Positions 1 to 8,266 of a stretch of DNA of 64,000 nucleotides are shown here, piece by piece. The stretch lies in the NCBI RefSeq assembly GCF_001270495.1, contig NZ_LGUR01000219.1, forward strand, positions 161,088 through 225,087, read 5' to 3'. Below the pieces are notes generated by a model. It was not told the origin of the DNA, searched no databases, and saw only the letters and a program-made list of their open reading frames with translations. A program made the position numbers and the translations under genes. Position 1 is the first letter of the stretch; every line of letters starts with the position of its first letter. Origin of the DNA: Streptomyces viridochromogenes. Its GTDB lineage: Bacteria; Actinomycetota; Actinomycetes; Streptomycetales; Streptomycetaceae.

Positions 1-1
1 G

Positions 2-991
2 CTGGAGGAGATCCAGGAGCAGTACGGCGCGGAGGGCCTCGTCGACCTGGGGTTCGGCCACGGGCGGCGCGGCGCCGTGAGTCATCTCACGCAGCTGACC
101 CTCTTCTCCGTGGACGGGTTGATAAGAGCCCAGGTCAGACGGGACACCGGCGCCTGGCACCCGCCCACCGACCTGCACCGGGCGTATCTGCGCTGGGCCA
201 CCACGCAGCGGGACTGGGGACCCGACGAGCGCCGCAAGGACGACGGATGGCTGGCGCGCGAGGAGTGGCTGTACGCCCGCCGCGACCCGACCCGCGCCCT
301 CCTGATCGGCCTCGGCGACGACACCATGGGCACGCTGGAGTCGCCCAAGAACGCGGCCGAGCTCGGGCCCGAGGCCGTCGCCCGTTCCGCGCCCTTCGGG
401 CTGCTCGTCGGCTGGGAGCCACAGCTCGTCGTACAGCTCGCCGTGGAGTGCGCGACGCAGACCCACGGCCACCCGATCGCCTACCTGTCGGCGGGCGCGT
501 ACGCCGTCATCGTGCACGGGCTGGCCTGCGGGGAGAGCCTCGACGGGGCCGTCCAGCGGGCGCTCGCCCTGCTCGCCCTGCGGCCCGGGCACGAGCCCGT
601 CTCGGACGCCTTGCAGCACGCCCTGGGCGCCGTACGGCAGGGCATGCCCACCCCCGCGCGGGTCGAGGAACTCGCGGCCGACGGCTCCGCGGACGGGCTG
701 CTCGCGGCCGCCGTGTACTGCGCCCTGGTCGGCGAGGACGTCCGCCACGGACTGTGCCTCGCCGTGAACCAGGACGGCCCCTCCGCCGCCGCTGCCGCCC
801 TCACCGGCGGCCTGCTCGGCGCCCTGCACGGCGAGACGGCCCTGCCCCCGGACTGGCTGGCCGAGCTGGAGGGCCGCCCCACGATCCTGGAACTCGCCGA
901 CGACTTCGCCATGGAGATGACCCAGGGACCGGCCCTGCACAGCCCGGCGGGCGCCTCACCGGCATGGCTGGCGCGCTATCCGCGGGGATGA
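2..991 (+). CDS. ADP-ribosylglycohydrolase-family protein, degenerate, 5' partial
   Basis: The reading frame is open from the first bases of the window and runs through the GTG at 77, so the gene starts upstream; 329 residues are visible. The segment before 77 (LEEIQEQYGAEGLVDLGFGH) matches the usual ARG-family lead-in, and GRRGAVSHLTQLTLF occupies the place of the canonical G.I(T/S)DDTQMTL motif. The paired aspartates that bind Mg/Mn are replaced by His-Leu. The C-terminal D.D(S/T)TG ligand motif is also absent: NQDGPSAAAAALTGGLLGAL stands where DSDSTGAIAG is expected. The fold is therefore recognisable, but hydrolase activity is unlikely; it may bind ADP-ribose or be purely structural. It lies co-directionally upstream of the FHA/PP2C/kinase operon, from which a 440-bp gap separates it. 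Family assignment is confident; the pseudoenzyme status is inferred from the missing ligands. Confidence 0.8.
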   Translation: MEEIQEQYGAEGLVDLGFGHGRRGAVSHLTQLTLFSVDGLIRAQVRRDTGAWHPPTDLHRAYLRWATTQRDWGPDERRKDDGWLAREEWLYARRDPTRALLIGLGDDTMGTLESPKNAAELGPEAVARSAPFGLLVGWEPQLVVQLAVECATQTHGHPIAYLSAGAYAVIVHGLACGESLDGAVQRALALLALRPGHEPVSDALQHALGAVRQGMPTPARVEELAADGSADGLLAAAVYCALVGEDVRHGLCLAVNQDGPSAAAAALTGGLLGALHGETALPPDWLAELEGRPTILELADDFAMEMTQGPALHSPAGASPAWLARYPRG

Positions 992-1006
992 TCCCCACCG
1001 TCCCGG

Positions 1007-1296
1007 CCCCCGTCCCCTGGAGGACCTGGCGGCAGCGGGACCGGCTCGGACCCGAGTCCCCCGCCCCGCCCGTCGGCGCGGCGCCGCCCTCGCCCGCGTC
1101 CCGGACCGGCGTACGACCGCGGGACCGTCCCCGGATCACGTCGGCACGGAGCCCCCGTCCCGTGGAGGACCTGGCGGCTGCGGGACCGGCTCGGACCCGG
1201 GTCCCCCGCCCCGCCCGTCGGCGCGGCGCCGCCCTCGCCCGCGTCCCGGACCGGCGTACCGACCGCGGGACCGTCCCCGGACCACTCGGCACGGAG
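1007..1296 (+). repeat. 145-bp tandem duplication upstream of FHA operon
   Basis: Copy 1 (1007-1151) and copy 2 (1152-1296) are head-to-tail and differ at only about six positions, including one compensating insertion and deletion. The unit begins CCCCCGTCCC and ends GGCACGGAG. It contains repeated GGGACCGG and GGACC words and no plausible coding frame of its own. It fills most of the 440-bp gap between the ARG-like gene and the FHA gene, so it may carry the operon promoter or operator in duplicate. Confidence 0.85.
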
Positions 1297-1432
1297 CAGG
1301 CGGCCCTGCCCGGGGTCGGTGTCGTCGACGAGGCCGGTGAGGCGGCGCGGGGCTGACGGCAAGTCAGCGCGGGACCGGTCCCGAAGGCCGGCGTCTAGCG
1401 TCTCCCTCCACCGGATGCGAGGAGGACGGGGA

Positions 1433-2221
1433 ATGGCGAGTTCGGTGCGCAAGGTCAGTCTGCTTCCGCGGGACATCGGCAGCCTCAGCCGGACCGTGCC
1501 GCCGGGCCTGCCGGGCACGCTCCATGTGCTCGGTGCGAACGGCGGCATGAGCGTGGCACCGGACGCGGACTTCACGCTGCTGTTCGGGCGCAACGAACCC
1601 GACGTACACGTCAGTGTCGGCGCGGGCGACACGCGCGTCAGCCGACGGCAGGGCCTGATCGTCCGGGAGTCCTCCCGCTGGGTGCTCTACAACACCGGCG
1701 GGCCGCCCATCCGCTTCCCGGGGTCGCGACTGGTGCTCGGCGGGGACCATGCCCGTCTGAACGCCGGGTTCACGCCGCTGTTCGTCGTCTCCTCCCGGCA
1801 GGAACACCTCCTGGAGGTCAGGATCACCGCCTCGACGCAGGGCCGCCCGGCGAACGCGCCGGGCGCGTACGAGGAGGAGACGCGCAACGAGGCAAGGGAG
1901 CTGACGCCGGAGGAGAGGCTGGTGCTCGTCTGCCTCGCGCAACGCTATCTGCGGCTCGAACCCGGCCCCCAGCCACTGGCCTGGGCCCAGGTCGCCTTCG
2001 AACTGGCCGAGTTGCAGCCGCAGCGGCAGTGGAGCCCGAAGGCCGCCGCCCACGTCGTGGCCAAGGTACGCAAGCGCCTCAGCAAGGAGTACGGCGTCGC
2101 CGGGCTGCTGGAGGAAGAGGTCCCGCAGCCGGTCGGGAACGCCCTGAACCACAACCTCATCACCGACCTGCTGATCACCACGACGATCGTCAGGTCGGAC
2201 CTGCGCCTGCTCGGCGAGTGA
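1433..2221 (+). CDS. FHA-domain protein with C-terminal winged-helix-like region
   Basis: 262 aa from the ATG at 1433, preceded by GAGGAC; earlier in-frame starts lie in low-complexity sequence. Residues about 40-110 form a forkhead-associated domain: FGRNEPDVHV, then SRRQGLIV carrying the S-R phosphothreonine-pocket residues, then the WVLYNTGG strand with Asn-Thr. FHA domains bind phosphothreonine peptides, which fits the kinase and phosphatase genes just downstream. Residues about 160-262 are helical (LTPEERLVLVCLAQRYL, later AAHVVAKVRKRLSKEYGV) and resemble a winged-helix module seen C-terminal to FHA in actinobacterial proteins. It is the first gene of a tight co-directional operon and a likely reader of the phosphorylation mark. 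The FHA call is firm; a DNA-binding role for the C-terminus is inference. Confidence 0.85.
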   Translation: MASSVRKVSLLPRDIGSLSRTVPPGLPGTLHVLGANGGMSVAPDADFTLLFGRNEPDVHVSVGAGDTRVSRRQGLIVRESSRWVLYNTGGPPIRFPGSRLVLGGDHARLNAGFTPLFVVSSRQEHLLEVRITASTQGRPANAPGAYEEETRNEARELTPEERLVLVCLAQRYLRLEPGPQPLAWAQVAFELAELQPQRQWSPKAAAHVVAKVRKRLSKEYGVAGLLEEEVPQPVGNALNHNLITDLLITTTIVRSDLRLLGE

Positions 2222-2244
2222 CGTTCCCCGGGAGGGATCCCGAA

Positions 2245-3288
2245 GTGATCATTCCGCCCCAGCCCGCCCACGCCCCGAATTCCCCGCCCTCCCGACCCGC
2301 CCATCTGACCTGGTCGGCCACCCACGACCGCCTCCAGGCCCTCACCGTCTGGACGGAACGCCGGCCCGGTCACGGCGAGGACGCCGAACCCCTCGCGGCC
2401 TACCACCGCCCCACCGGAAACGGGCTGCTGGCCGTGTTCGACGGCGCGGGCGGCTCCGGAGCGGCCCCCGCCTGGCGCACGCCCGACGGGGCGACGCACA
2501 CCGGTGCCTGGGTGGGCGCCCGGGTCGCCCGGCTGGCCGCGGAATGCTGGTTCCAGGGTGTCGTCGACGCCGAGGAGCCGGACACTCCGGAGCGGTTGAC
2601 GTGCTGCCTGCGTGCCGTCCTGGCCGCGGCGCCCCGGACGGCGCGGAGCAAGGTCACCGGGTCCATGCGCCGGCTGCTGCCCACCACCATGGCCGCGGTC
2701 CGCTACCGGCTCGGCGACCACGGCGTCCGCTGGCAGGCCGTCTGGGCCGGCGACTCCCGGTCGTACGCCCTGCTGCCGGGGAGCGGCCTGCACGCCCTCA
2801 CCCGGGACCACACCCACGAGGACGACACACTCGCCCAGCTGCGGCAGGACCCGCCGATGACAAACGTGATCTGCGCCGACCGCCCCTTCGAACTCTCCGC
2901 CCACCAAGGAGAGTTCCGCCGGCCCTGCGTACTGCTGTCGGCGACCGACGGCTTCTTCGGCTATGCGCACACGCCCGCACAGTTCGAGTGCCTGCTCCTC
3001 GAAACGCTCGGGCAGGCGCGGACCGCGGGCGAATGGGCCGGACTGCTGCGCCGGGCGATCCAGCCGATCACCGGTGACGACGCGTCACTGTCCCTCGTGG
3101 CCCTGGGCTTCGACGACTTCGCGCAGCTGCGCGGGGCCTTCGCCGAGCGGTACGACAGCGTCGTACGGAGCGGGTACCGGGACGTTCCGACGGCCGACGG
3201 CCCCGACGTGTTGCGCGACTGGCAGGACCGTACCTGGGAGTCCTACCGACCCACATACGAGCAGCTCATGCCGGGGGTGCGGGAGTGA
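2245..3288 (+). CDS. PP2C-family Ser/Thr protein phosphatase
   Basis: 347 aa from the GTG at 2245, which has GGGAGGG upstream and lies 23 bp after the FHA stop. PP2C motifs appear in order: GED near residue 46, AVFDGAGGSG (residues 63-72, metal-binding Asp66), WAGDSRSYAL, ATDGFF and GDDASLSLVAL. The metal-binding aspartates are present, so it should be an active Mn/Mg-dependent phosphatase. The C-terminal ~45 residues extend past the catalytic core. The stop overlaps the kinase start by 4 bp (GTGA), so phosphatase and kinase are translationally coupled, as expected for an antagonistic pair acting on the FHA and vWA partners. Confidence 0.9.
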   Translation: MIIPPQPAHAPNSPPSRPAHLTWSATHDRLQALTVWTERRPGHGEDAEPLAAYHRPTGNGLLAVFDGAGGSGAAPAWRTPDGATHTGAWVGARVARLAAECWFQGVVDAEEPDTPERLTCCLRAVLAAAPRTARSKVTGSMRRLLPTTMAAVRYRLGDHGVRWQAVWAGDSRSYALLPGSGLHALTRDHTHEDDTLAQLRQDPPMTNVICADRPFELSAHQGEFRRPCVLLSATDGFFGYAHTPAQFECLLLETLGQARTAGEWAGLLRRAIQPITGDDASLSLVALGFDDFAQLRGAFAERYDSVVRSGYRDVPTADGPDVLRDWQDRTWESYRPTYEQLMPGVRE

Positions 3289-4385
3289 AGCGGGGCGATG
3301 TGATCGGCGGGTACCGGGTCGTCACCGACCCGACCAACGCGGGCGGCGGCAAATGCGTGTGGTCCTTCGCCGAGAAGGACGGCCGGGAGTACTTCCTCAA
3401 ACGCTTCCTCGAACCCAAGCGGCCCCGCGAGGGCTCCGGCGGCAGCGCCGCGAGCCGGCGTATCCGGCTGGAGACCTGCCGTGAGTTCGAGGAGCGGCAC
3501 CGGAGCATCATGAAGCGGCTGCGCCCCGACGCCAGCGGCGCGGGCAACCTGGTCCTGGCCACGGACTTCTTCCACGCGGGCAGCACCTACTACAAGGTGA
3601 CCGAACGCATCGACACCGCAAGCCTGGACAAGCCGCAGTCACTCGGCCCGAAGCAGAAGGCGGTGCTGCTGCGGACGCTGGCGACCAGCCTGCGGCTGCT
3701 GCACGACATCGAGGTGGTGCACGGCGATCTGAAACCGGCCAACGTCCTTGTCCAGAAGCGCGAAGGGGCCGCGTTCCACACGGCGAAACTCATCGACTTC
3801 GACGACTCGTATCTCTCCGGCCGCCCGCCGGACCGGGCGGACATCGCGGGCGACTCGCTGTACGGCGCGCCGGAGTGGCGGCGTTATGTGCAGGGTCACG
3901 AGTCCGTCGGGGGCGAGGACCTGACGACGGCCGTGGACGTGTTCGCGCTGGGCCTGATGACCCACGTCTATCTCACCGGTTCCCTGCCCGCGTACGACGG
4001 CCGTTTCGGGTCGCCGGCGGACGCGGTGAACGCGGCCGAGCCACTGGTCGCCGACGAGCGGCTCGGCACGTCGACGCAGGCGCTGATCGCGGCCATGACG
4101 GCGGCCGATCCCCAGCACCGCCCCACCGTCGCCGACTTCCTGGCGGCGCTCAAGGACCCGGAGGTCTGCACCCTCCACGGCACTCCGCAGCCCCGCCCGG
4201 CCGTCCCCGGGACCGGGGTGGGTGACGGACCGCGCGGGAGCCGGGTCCAGTTCAACCCGCCCGACCGCTCCGGACACCGGCCGCCCCCGGCCGCTGCCAC
4301 CGACGACGGGCCGGCCAGGTCCAGGGTCCGTATCAATCTCGGTCACCGCCGAGACGGCCTGCCCGGCAACCCTTCCACCTCCTGA
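3285..4385 (+). CDS. Ser/Thr protein kinase, cytosolic
   Basis: 366 aa, GTG start within the phosphatase stop. The N-lobe has a glycine loop (NAGGGK, 18-23) and Lys39 in YFLKRF. The catalytic loop is HGDLKPAN (146-153) with Asp148, and the metal motif is DFD rather than DFG (171-173), still providing the Asp. The activation segment ends GAPEW. There is no transmembrane helix or PASTA domain. The last ~65 residues are Pro/Arg-rich and hold two similar short motifs (SRVQFNPP and SRVRINLG) that may be docking or phosphorylation peptides. A kinase, a PP2C and a TerY-type vWA gene in a row match the TerY-P triad described for tellurite/stress-linked systems; assignment to that group is inference. 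Confidence 0.9.
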   Translation: MKRGDVIGGYRVVTDPTNAGGGKCVWSFAEKDGREYFLKRFLEPKRPREGSGGSAASRRIRLETCREFEERHRSIMKRLRPDASGAGNLVLATDFFHAGSTYYKVTERIDTASLDKPQSLGPKQKAVLLRTLATSLRLLHDIEVVHGDLKPANVLVQKREGAAFHTAKLIDFDDSYLSGRPPDRADIAGDSLYGAPEWRRYVQGHESVGGEDLTTAVDVFALGLMTHVYLTGSLPAYDGRFGSPADAVNAAEPLVADERLGTSTQALIAAMTAADPQHRPTVADFLAALKDPEVCTLHGTPQPRPAVPGTGVGDGPRGSRVQFNPPDRSGHRPPPAAATDDGPARSRVRINLGHRRDGLPGNPSTS

Positions 4386-4399
4386 CCGAGAGGACGCCC

Positions 4400-5110
4400 A
4401 TGAGCGCGGAGATCGAGAAGTACCAGGGGAACCTTCAGTACGCCGTCGACATCGTGATGTGCATCGACGCCACGGGCAGCATGCATCCGGTGCTGGACGT
4501 CGTGAAGAAGAGCTCGCTCCAGTTCCATCTGCGGCTGGCCGAGGTGATGGCGAGGAAGAGCAAGGAGATTAGCCAGCTGCGTCTGAAGGTCATCGCCTTC
4601 CGGGACTTCGGCGACGACCCCTCGGACGCGATCGAGCAGACGGACTTCCTGCGGCTGCCCCAGCAGGTGGCGGAGTTCGAGAAGTTCGTACGCGGCCTCA
4701 GGGCGACCGGCGGCGGTGACATCCCCGAGTCCGGCCTGGAGGCGCTGGCCCTGGCGATCAACTCCCCCTGGGAGACCGGTCTCGACCGGCGGCGCCACGT
4801 CATCGTCATGTTCACCGACGCGCCCGCGCATCCGCTCGGCACGGTGGGTGCCACCGCGCAGACGTATCCGCGCGACATTCCGCGCAGCATGGACGGCCTC
4901 TTCGAGCAGTGGGGATACGCCCGCAGCCAGACGGCGGTGATGGAGCAGTCGGCGAAGCGGCTCGTCCTCTTCGCGCCGGAGGAGGAGCCCTGGAAGGAGG
5001 GCATCGGGGAGGAGTGGGACCTCACGCTGCACTTCCCCTCCAGGGCCGGCGAAGGTCTGGAGGAGTTCGAGATGGACGAGATCATCGAGACGATCGCGAA
5101 CAGCCTGTGA
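4400..5110 (+). CDS. TerY-like von Willebrand factor A protein
   Basis: 236 aa, ATG at 4400, 14 bp after the kinase stop. Residues about 13-200 are a vWA fold with a MIDAS: DATGS in IVMCIDATGSM, GGGDIPES in the middle, and FTDAPAH providing the last Asp. It has no signal peptide or membrane segment, so it should be cytosolic and bind a metal-bridged protein ligand. Its length and layout resemble TerY proteins rather than chelatase or secreted vWA proteins. As the third partner after PP2C and kinase it may be a scaffold or a phosphorylation substrate read by the FHA protein. The stop overlaps the next ATG (TGATG). Confidence 0.87.
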   Translation: MSAEIEKYQGNLQYAVDIVMCIDATGSMHPVLDVVKKSSLQFHLRLAEVMARKSKEISQLRLKVIAFRDFGDDPSDAIEQTDFLRLPQQVAEFEKFVRGLRATGGGDIPESGLEALALAINSPWETGLDRRRHVIVMFTDAPAHPLGTVGATAQTYPRDIPRSMDGLFEQWGYARSQTAVMEQSAKRLVLFAPEEEPWKEGIGEEWDLTLHFPSRAGEGLEEFEMDEIIETIANSL

Positions 5111-5595
5111 TGTTCCGGCTGTACGGCGCGGGCGTCCGGCTCGACCTCGACGAGCGGTGGCTGGTCTTCTCCTGGGGCCGCCGCGAGGACCGTGCGGTCA
5201 ACGGCGGCGGTCAACTGGCCGTGCCGCCCGAGTGCTGTGTGTCGATCGCCGGTCGCCCGGCCGGACTTGACGGCACCGGACTTGACGGCACCGGGCCCGA
5301 CGGCAGCCTGTGCCTGGCGTTCCGGTTCAGGCTGCCCGCCGGGGCGAGCGGCGGCGGCGATGTGGTCGGGGCGGAGATCGTCGTGGGCGCGAACCGCGCG
5401 GAGCAGGCCTGGCAGTTCGCGCGCTGGTTCGCCCGCGAGTACGGCGTGGAGGACCTCTCCGCCTCCTGGTGGGACGCCGGCCCGTCCGACGCGGAGCGGG
5501 ACGGCAGCCGGGACTGGCTCAGCGCGCCCGTCTCACCGACGACACGCCTGCTGTTCCGCTCGGTCCTGACCCGCCTGACCGTCGCGGACTCGTGA
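5110..5595 (+). CDS. unknown protein of the FHA/PP2C/kinase/vWA operon
   Basis: 161 aa from the ATG at 5110, which overlaps the vWA stop. I do not recognise a family with confidence. The N-terminal half alternates short strands (VRLDLDERWLVFSW, LAVPPECCVSIAG, LCLAFRFRLPAG), the pattern of a small beta barrel such as a bacterial PH-like domain. Residues about 55-70 hold a short in-frame repeat (LDGTG twice, then PDGS). A later helix (EQAWQFARWFAREYGV) also fits a PH-like C-terminal helix. Tight coupling to the vWA gene says it belongs to the system. The PH-like idea is a guess from pattern only. Confidence 0.6.
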   Translation: MFRLYGAGVRLDLDERWLVFSWGRREDRAVNGGGQLAVPPECCVSIAGRPAGLDGTGLDGTGPDGSLCLAFRFRLPAGASGGGDVVGAEIVVGANRAEQAWQFARWFAREYGVEDLSASWWDAGPSDAERDGSRDWLSAPVSPTTRLLFRSVLTRLTVADS

Positions 5596-5607
5596 TCCCA
5601 GGGGGCG

Positions 5608-6516
5608 ATGATGACCGGGCCGACGTGGCGGTGCTCGGACTGTGACACGTACAACGACGCCGGGCTGCGGGTGTGCCACCTCTGTGAGATGCCGCGCGGC
5701 GCGGCGGCTTCCCGCCCGGTGGCCGAGCCGCCCGCGAAGAAGCCGCCCGTCACAAGCGGCACAGGTGGGCCGGCCCGCACGCGCACCGGCGTCGCCGCAT
5801 CCGGCCCGACCGCATCGGCACTGGACTGGGAGTGCCCCGCCTGCGCGCACTATGTGGTCGGGCGGGTCAGCTGCGACGCCTGCGGCATGGTCTGGACGCC
5901 GGACGCGAGGACGACCGTCCGCGGGAGGCCACGGTCCGGCAGCACCCTCCGTACGCCGCCCGCCCGGAGCGACGCACTGCGCTTCGCGGATCCGGTCCAC
6001 CCGAGGCCGACGCCCAGGGAGCCGACCCGCGGCGAGGTGGTGGCCGGATGCGGCTGCGTCCTGTTCCTCGCGGCCGCCGTCGTCACCCTGATCGCGCTGC
6101 TGATCCTCAACTGGTCGACCGTGACCTCGTTCCTGACCGGCTCCGACACCTCGAAGAGCTCCGCGACACCGTCCCCGACGGTTTCCGCGAGCGGCCCCTG
6201 CCCCAAGGAGCTGGCCGCGATGCTGCCGAAGGGATCGGCGGCCGGCGCGCGTCTCGTCGCGGCCTACAGCAGGGAGAACGTCAAGGACCGGTACGCCTTC
6301 TGCCGGACGGCGGAGGGAAAGGTCTACTACTTCTTCGCGAAGAAGGCCGGTGCGTCGTACGGCAGGCCCACGGCGGCGGAGAAGTCCGGAACCGGATACC
6401 TGGTGCGTTTCCCCGACAGCGCTTTTCGGTTCCGGGACCTGGAGGTGACGGCCTACGACGAGGACGACAAGGAGCTCTGGAAGGAGAAGCTGACCCCCGA
6501 GGCCGCCATCGGCTGA
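5608..6516 (+). CDS. membrane protein with RanBP2-type zinc finger and second zinc ribbon
   Basis: 302 aa, ATG at 5608 (a second ATG follows at 5611). Residues 7-26 match the RanBP2 zinc-finger pattern W-x-C-x2-C-x3-N-x6-C-x2-C (Cys9, Cys12, Asn16, Cys23, Cys26). A second four-Cys knuckle lies at Cys76, Cys79, Cys89 and Cys92. A Pro/Thr/Arg-rich linker leads to one transmembrane helix (about 145-168), then a Ser/Thr linker and an external domain of about 110 residues ending EAAIG. Topology is probably zinc fingers inside and globular domain outside. As last gene of the operon it could be the membrane sensor or output of the phospho-signalling proteins. Function unknown. Confidence 0.75.
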   Translation: MMTGPTWRCSDCDTYNDAGLRVCHLCEMPRGAAASRPVAEPPAKKPPVTSGTGGPARTRTGVAASGPTASALDWECPACAHYVVGRVSCDACGMVWTPDARTTVRGRPRSGSTLRTPPARSDALRFADPVHPRPTPREPTRGEVVAGCGCVLFLAAAVVTLIALLILNWSTVTSFLTGSDTSKSSATPSPTVSASGPCPKELAAMLPKGSAAGARLVAAYSRENVKDRYAFCRTAEGKVYYFFAKKAGASYGRPTAAEKSGTGYLVRFPDSAFRFRDLEVTAYDEDDKELWKEKLTPEAAIG

Positions 6517-6558
6517 CGGCCCGGGGGACAGTCCGGCTGACAGCCCGGGGGACGGGCC
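6511..6558 (+). repeat. 24-bp tandem repeat at operon end
   Basis: Two copies (6511-6534 and 6535-6558) of GGCTGACrGCCCGGGGGACr; the first contains the stop codon of the zinc-finger gene. It lies between convergent genes. No strong hairpin of its own was seen. Confidence 0.6.
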
Positions 6559-6565
6559 CAGCCCC

Positions 6566-8140
6566 TCAGTCCTTCGCGCGCGTACCCACCGCGTCCTCCA
6601 CCGTCCCCGCCGGTGCCGGCACCGCGGCCGCCGCGGCCCCGTCCCCGTCGGTGTTGATCTTCTCGACGATCGCGAGCCGCTCCGGGGTGTCCTCCGGCTT
6701 CACGAAGCCGATGAGGATGTACAGGACCAGCGACACCGCCAGCGGGATGGAGACCTGGTACTGGAGCGGCACCCCGCCCTCGATCTGCCAGCTGATCGGG
6801 TAGTTGACCAGCCAGAAGGCGAGCAGGCCCATCGACCAGCTGGTGAGCGCGGCCGTGGGTCCGGAGCGGCGGAACGGCCGCAGCAGGCCCAGCATCATCG
6901 GGATCGCCATCGGGCCCATCAGACCGGCGACCCACTTGATGACGACCGTGATGATGTCCTTGAAGGTGGGGGAGTTGACCTGGGTCGCCGCGGCCATGGA
7001 CAGACCGAGGAAGACGACGGTCGCGATCCGGGCGACCCGCAGCCCCTGCCCCTCGCTCCACGTCCGTGCCCGGCGCCAGATCACCGGCGCGCAGTCCCGG
7101 GTGAAGACGGCGGCGATGGCGTTGGCGTCGGAGGAGCACATGGCCATGGTGTGCGAGAAGAAGCCGACGATGACCAGGCCCAACAGGCCGTGCGGGAGCA
7201 GCTGTTCGGTCATCAGGCCGTACGAGTCCGAGCCGTCCGGCTTCTGCGACTCGACCAGCAGCGGCGACATCCACATCGGGAAGAACAGGACGACGGGCCA
7301 GACCAGCCACAGGATCGCCGACAGCCGCGCCGAGCGCTCGGCCTCGTACGGGGTGGCCGTGGCCATGTACCGCTGGGCCTGGTTGAGCATGCCGCCGTTG
7401 TACTCGAAGAGCTTGATGAACAGGAACGCGAGCAGGAAGACGGTGCCGTACGGCCCGACCAGCGGCTCACCGTGGCCCTGCAGCTCCGGCCGGTCCCAGG
7501 CGTCGAGGAAGCCGATGCCCTTGTCGTTCAGCTCCATGATGACCGCGATGAACATCGCGACGCCGGCCAGCAACTGGATGACGAACTGGCCGAGTTCGGT
7601 CAGCGCGTCCGCCCACAGCCCGCCGATGGTGCAGTAGACGGCGGTGATGCCACCGGTGATGAGGATGCCCTGGTTCAGCGACACCCCCGTGAACACGGAC
7701 AACAGCGTCGCGATCGCCGCCCACTTCGCGCCCACGTCCACGATCTTCAGCAGCATGCCGGACCAGGCCAGCGCCTGCTGGGTCTTCAGGTCGTAGCGGT
7801 TCTTCAGGTACTCCAGCGGAGAGGCCACGTGCAGCCGTGAGCGCAGCCGGTTGATACGGGGCGCGAACAGCTTCGACCCGATGGCGATACCGAGCGCGAT
7901 GGGGAAGGACCACGTCACGAAGGACGTGACGCCGTAGGTGTAGGCGATGCCCGCGTAGCCGGTGAACATCACCGCGCTGTATCCGGACATGTGATGCGAG
8001 ATCCCGGACAGCCACCACGGCATCTTGCCGCCCGCGGTGAAGAAGTCGCTGACGTTGTCCACCCGTTTGTGGGACCAGACGCCGATCGCCACCATCACGC
8101 CGAAGTAGCCGATGAGCACGGCCCAGTCGAGACCGTTCAT
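6566..8140 (-). CDS. sodium:solute symporter (SSS family)
   Basis: 524 aa starting at the ATG whose complement is 8138-8140, with GGGAGGG just upstream. The protein is almost entirely hydrophobic with about 13-14 predicted helices, beginning LDWAVLIGYFGVMVAIGVW. SSS hallmarks include the FFTAGGKMPWWLSGISHHM segment in helix 2 and the conserved sodium-site region near SHTMAMCSSDANAIAAV. The C-terminal tail is Ala/Pro-rich and cytosolic. It should couple sodium influx to uptake of a small solute (sugar, acid or amino acid), and the substrate cannot be read from sequence. It follows an SDR gene on the same strand after 126 bp, so the two may form a uptake-and-oxidation pair. Confidence 0.88.
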   Translation of the reverse strand: MNGLDWAVLIGYFGVMVAIGVWSHKRVDNVSDFFTAGGKMPWWLSGISHHMSGYSAVMFTGYAGIAYTYGVTSFVTWSFPIALGIAIGSKLFAPRINRLRSRLHVASPLEYLKNRYDLKTQQALAWSGMLLKIVDVGAKWAAIATLLSVFTGVSLNQGILITGGITAVYCTIGGLWADALTELGQFVIQLLAGVAMFIAVIMELNDKGIGFLDAWDRPELQGHGEPLVGPYGTVFLLAFLFIKLFEYNGGMLNQAQRYMATATPYEAERSARLSAILWLVWPVVLFFPMWMSPLLVESQKPDGSDSYGLMTEQLLPHGLLGLVIVGFFSHTMAMCSSDANAIAAVFTRDCAPVIWRRARTWSEGQGLRVARIATVVFLGLSMAAATQVNSPTFKDIITVVIKWVAGLMGPMAIPMMLGLLRPFRRSGPTAALTSWSMGLLAFWLVNYPISWQIEGGVPLQYQVSIPLAVSLVLYILIGFVKPEDTPERLAIVEKINTDGDGAAAAAVPAPAGTVEDAVGTRAKD

Positions 8141-8250
8141 GTGCGCCCTCCCAGGGTTCAGCCCGGCGCTCATCCTGGGCGCTGTCGCGTGAACACGACA
8201 AGTGAGCGTAAGGTCAAGGGAAGGTAAAAGTGTTCGCCATGAGGGTCTGC

Positions 8251-8266
8251 GTTCACGCATGTGAAC
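8251..8266. promoter_or_regulatory. perfect palindrome between SDR and symporter genes
   Basis: GTTCAC-GCAT-GTGAAC, 6-bp arms, immediately after the SDR stop and about 110 bp upstream of the symporter start. Its position suits an operator for the symporter. The cognate regulator is unknown. Confidence 0.5.
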
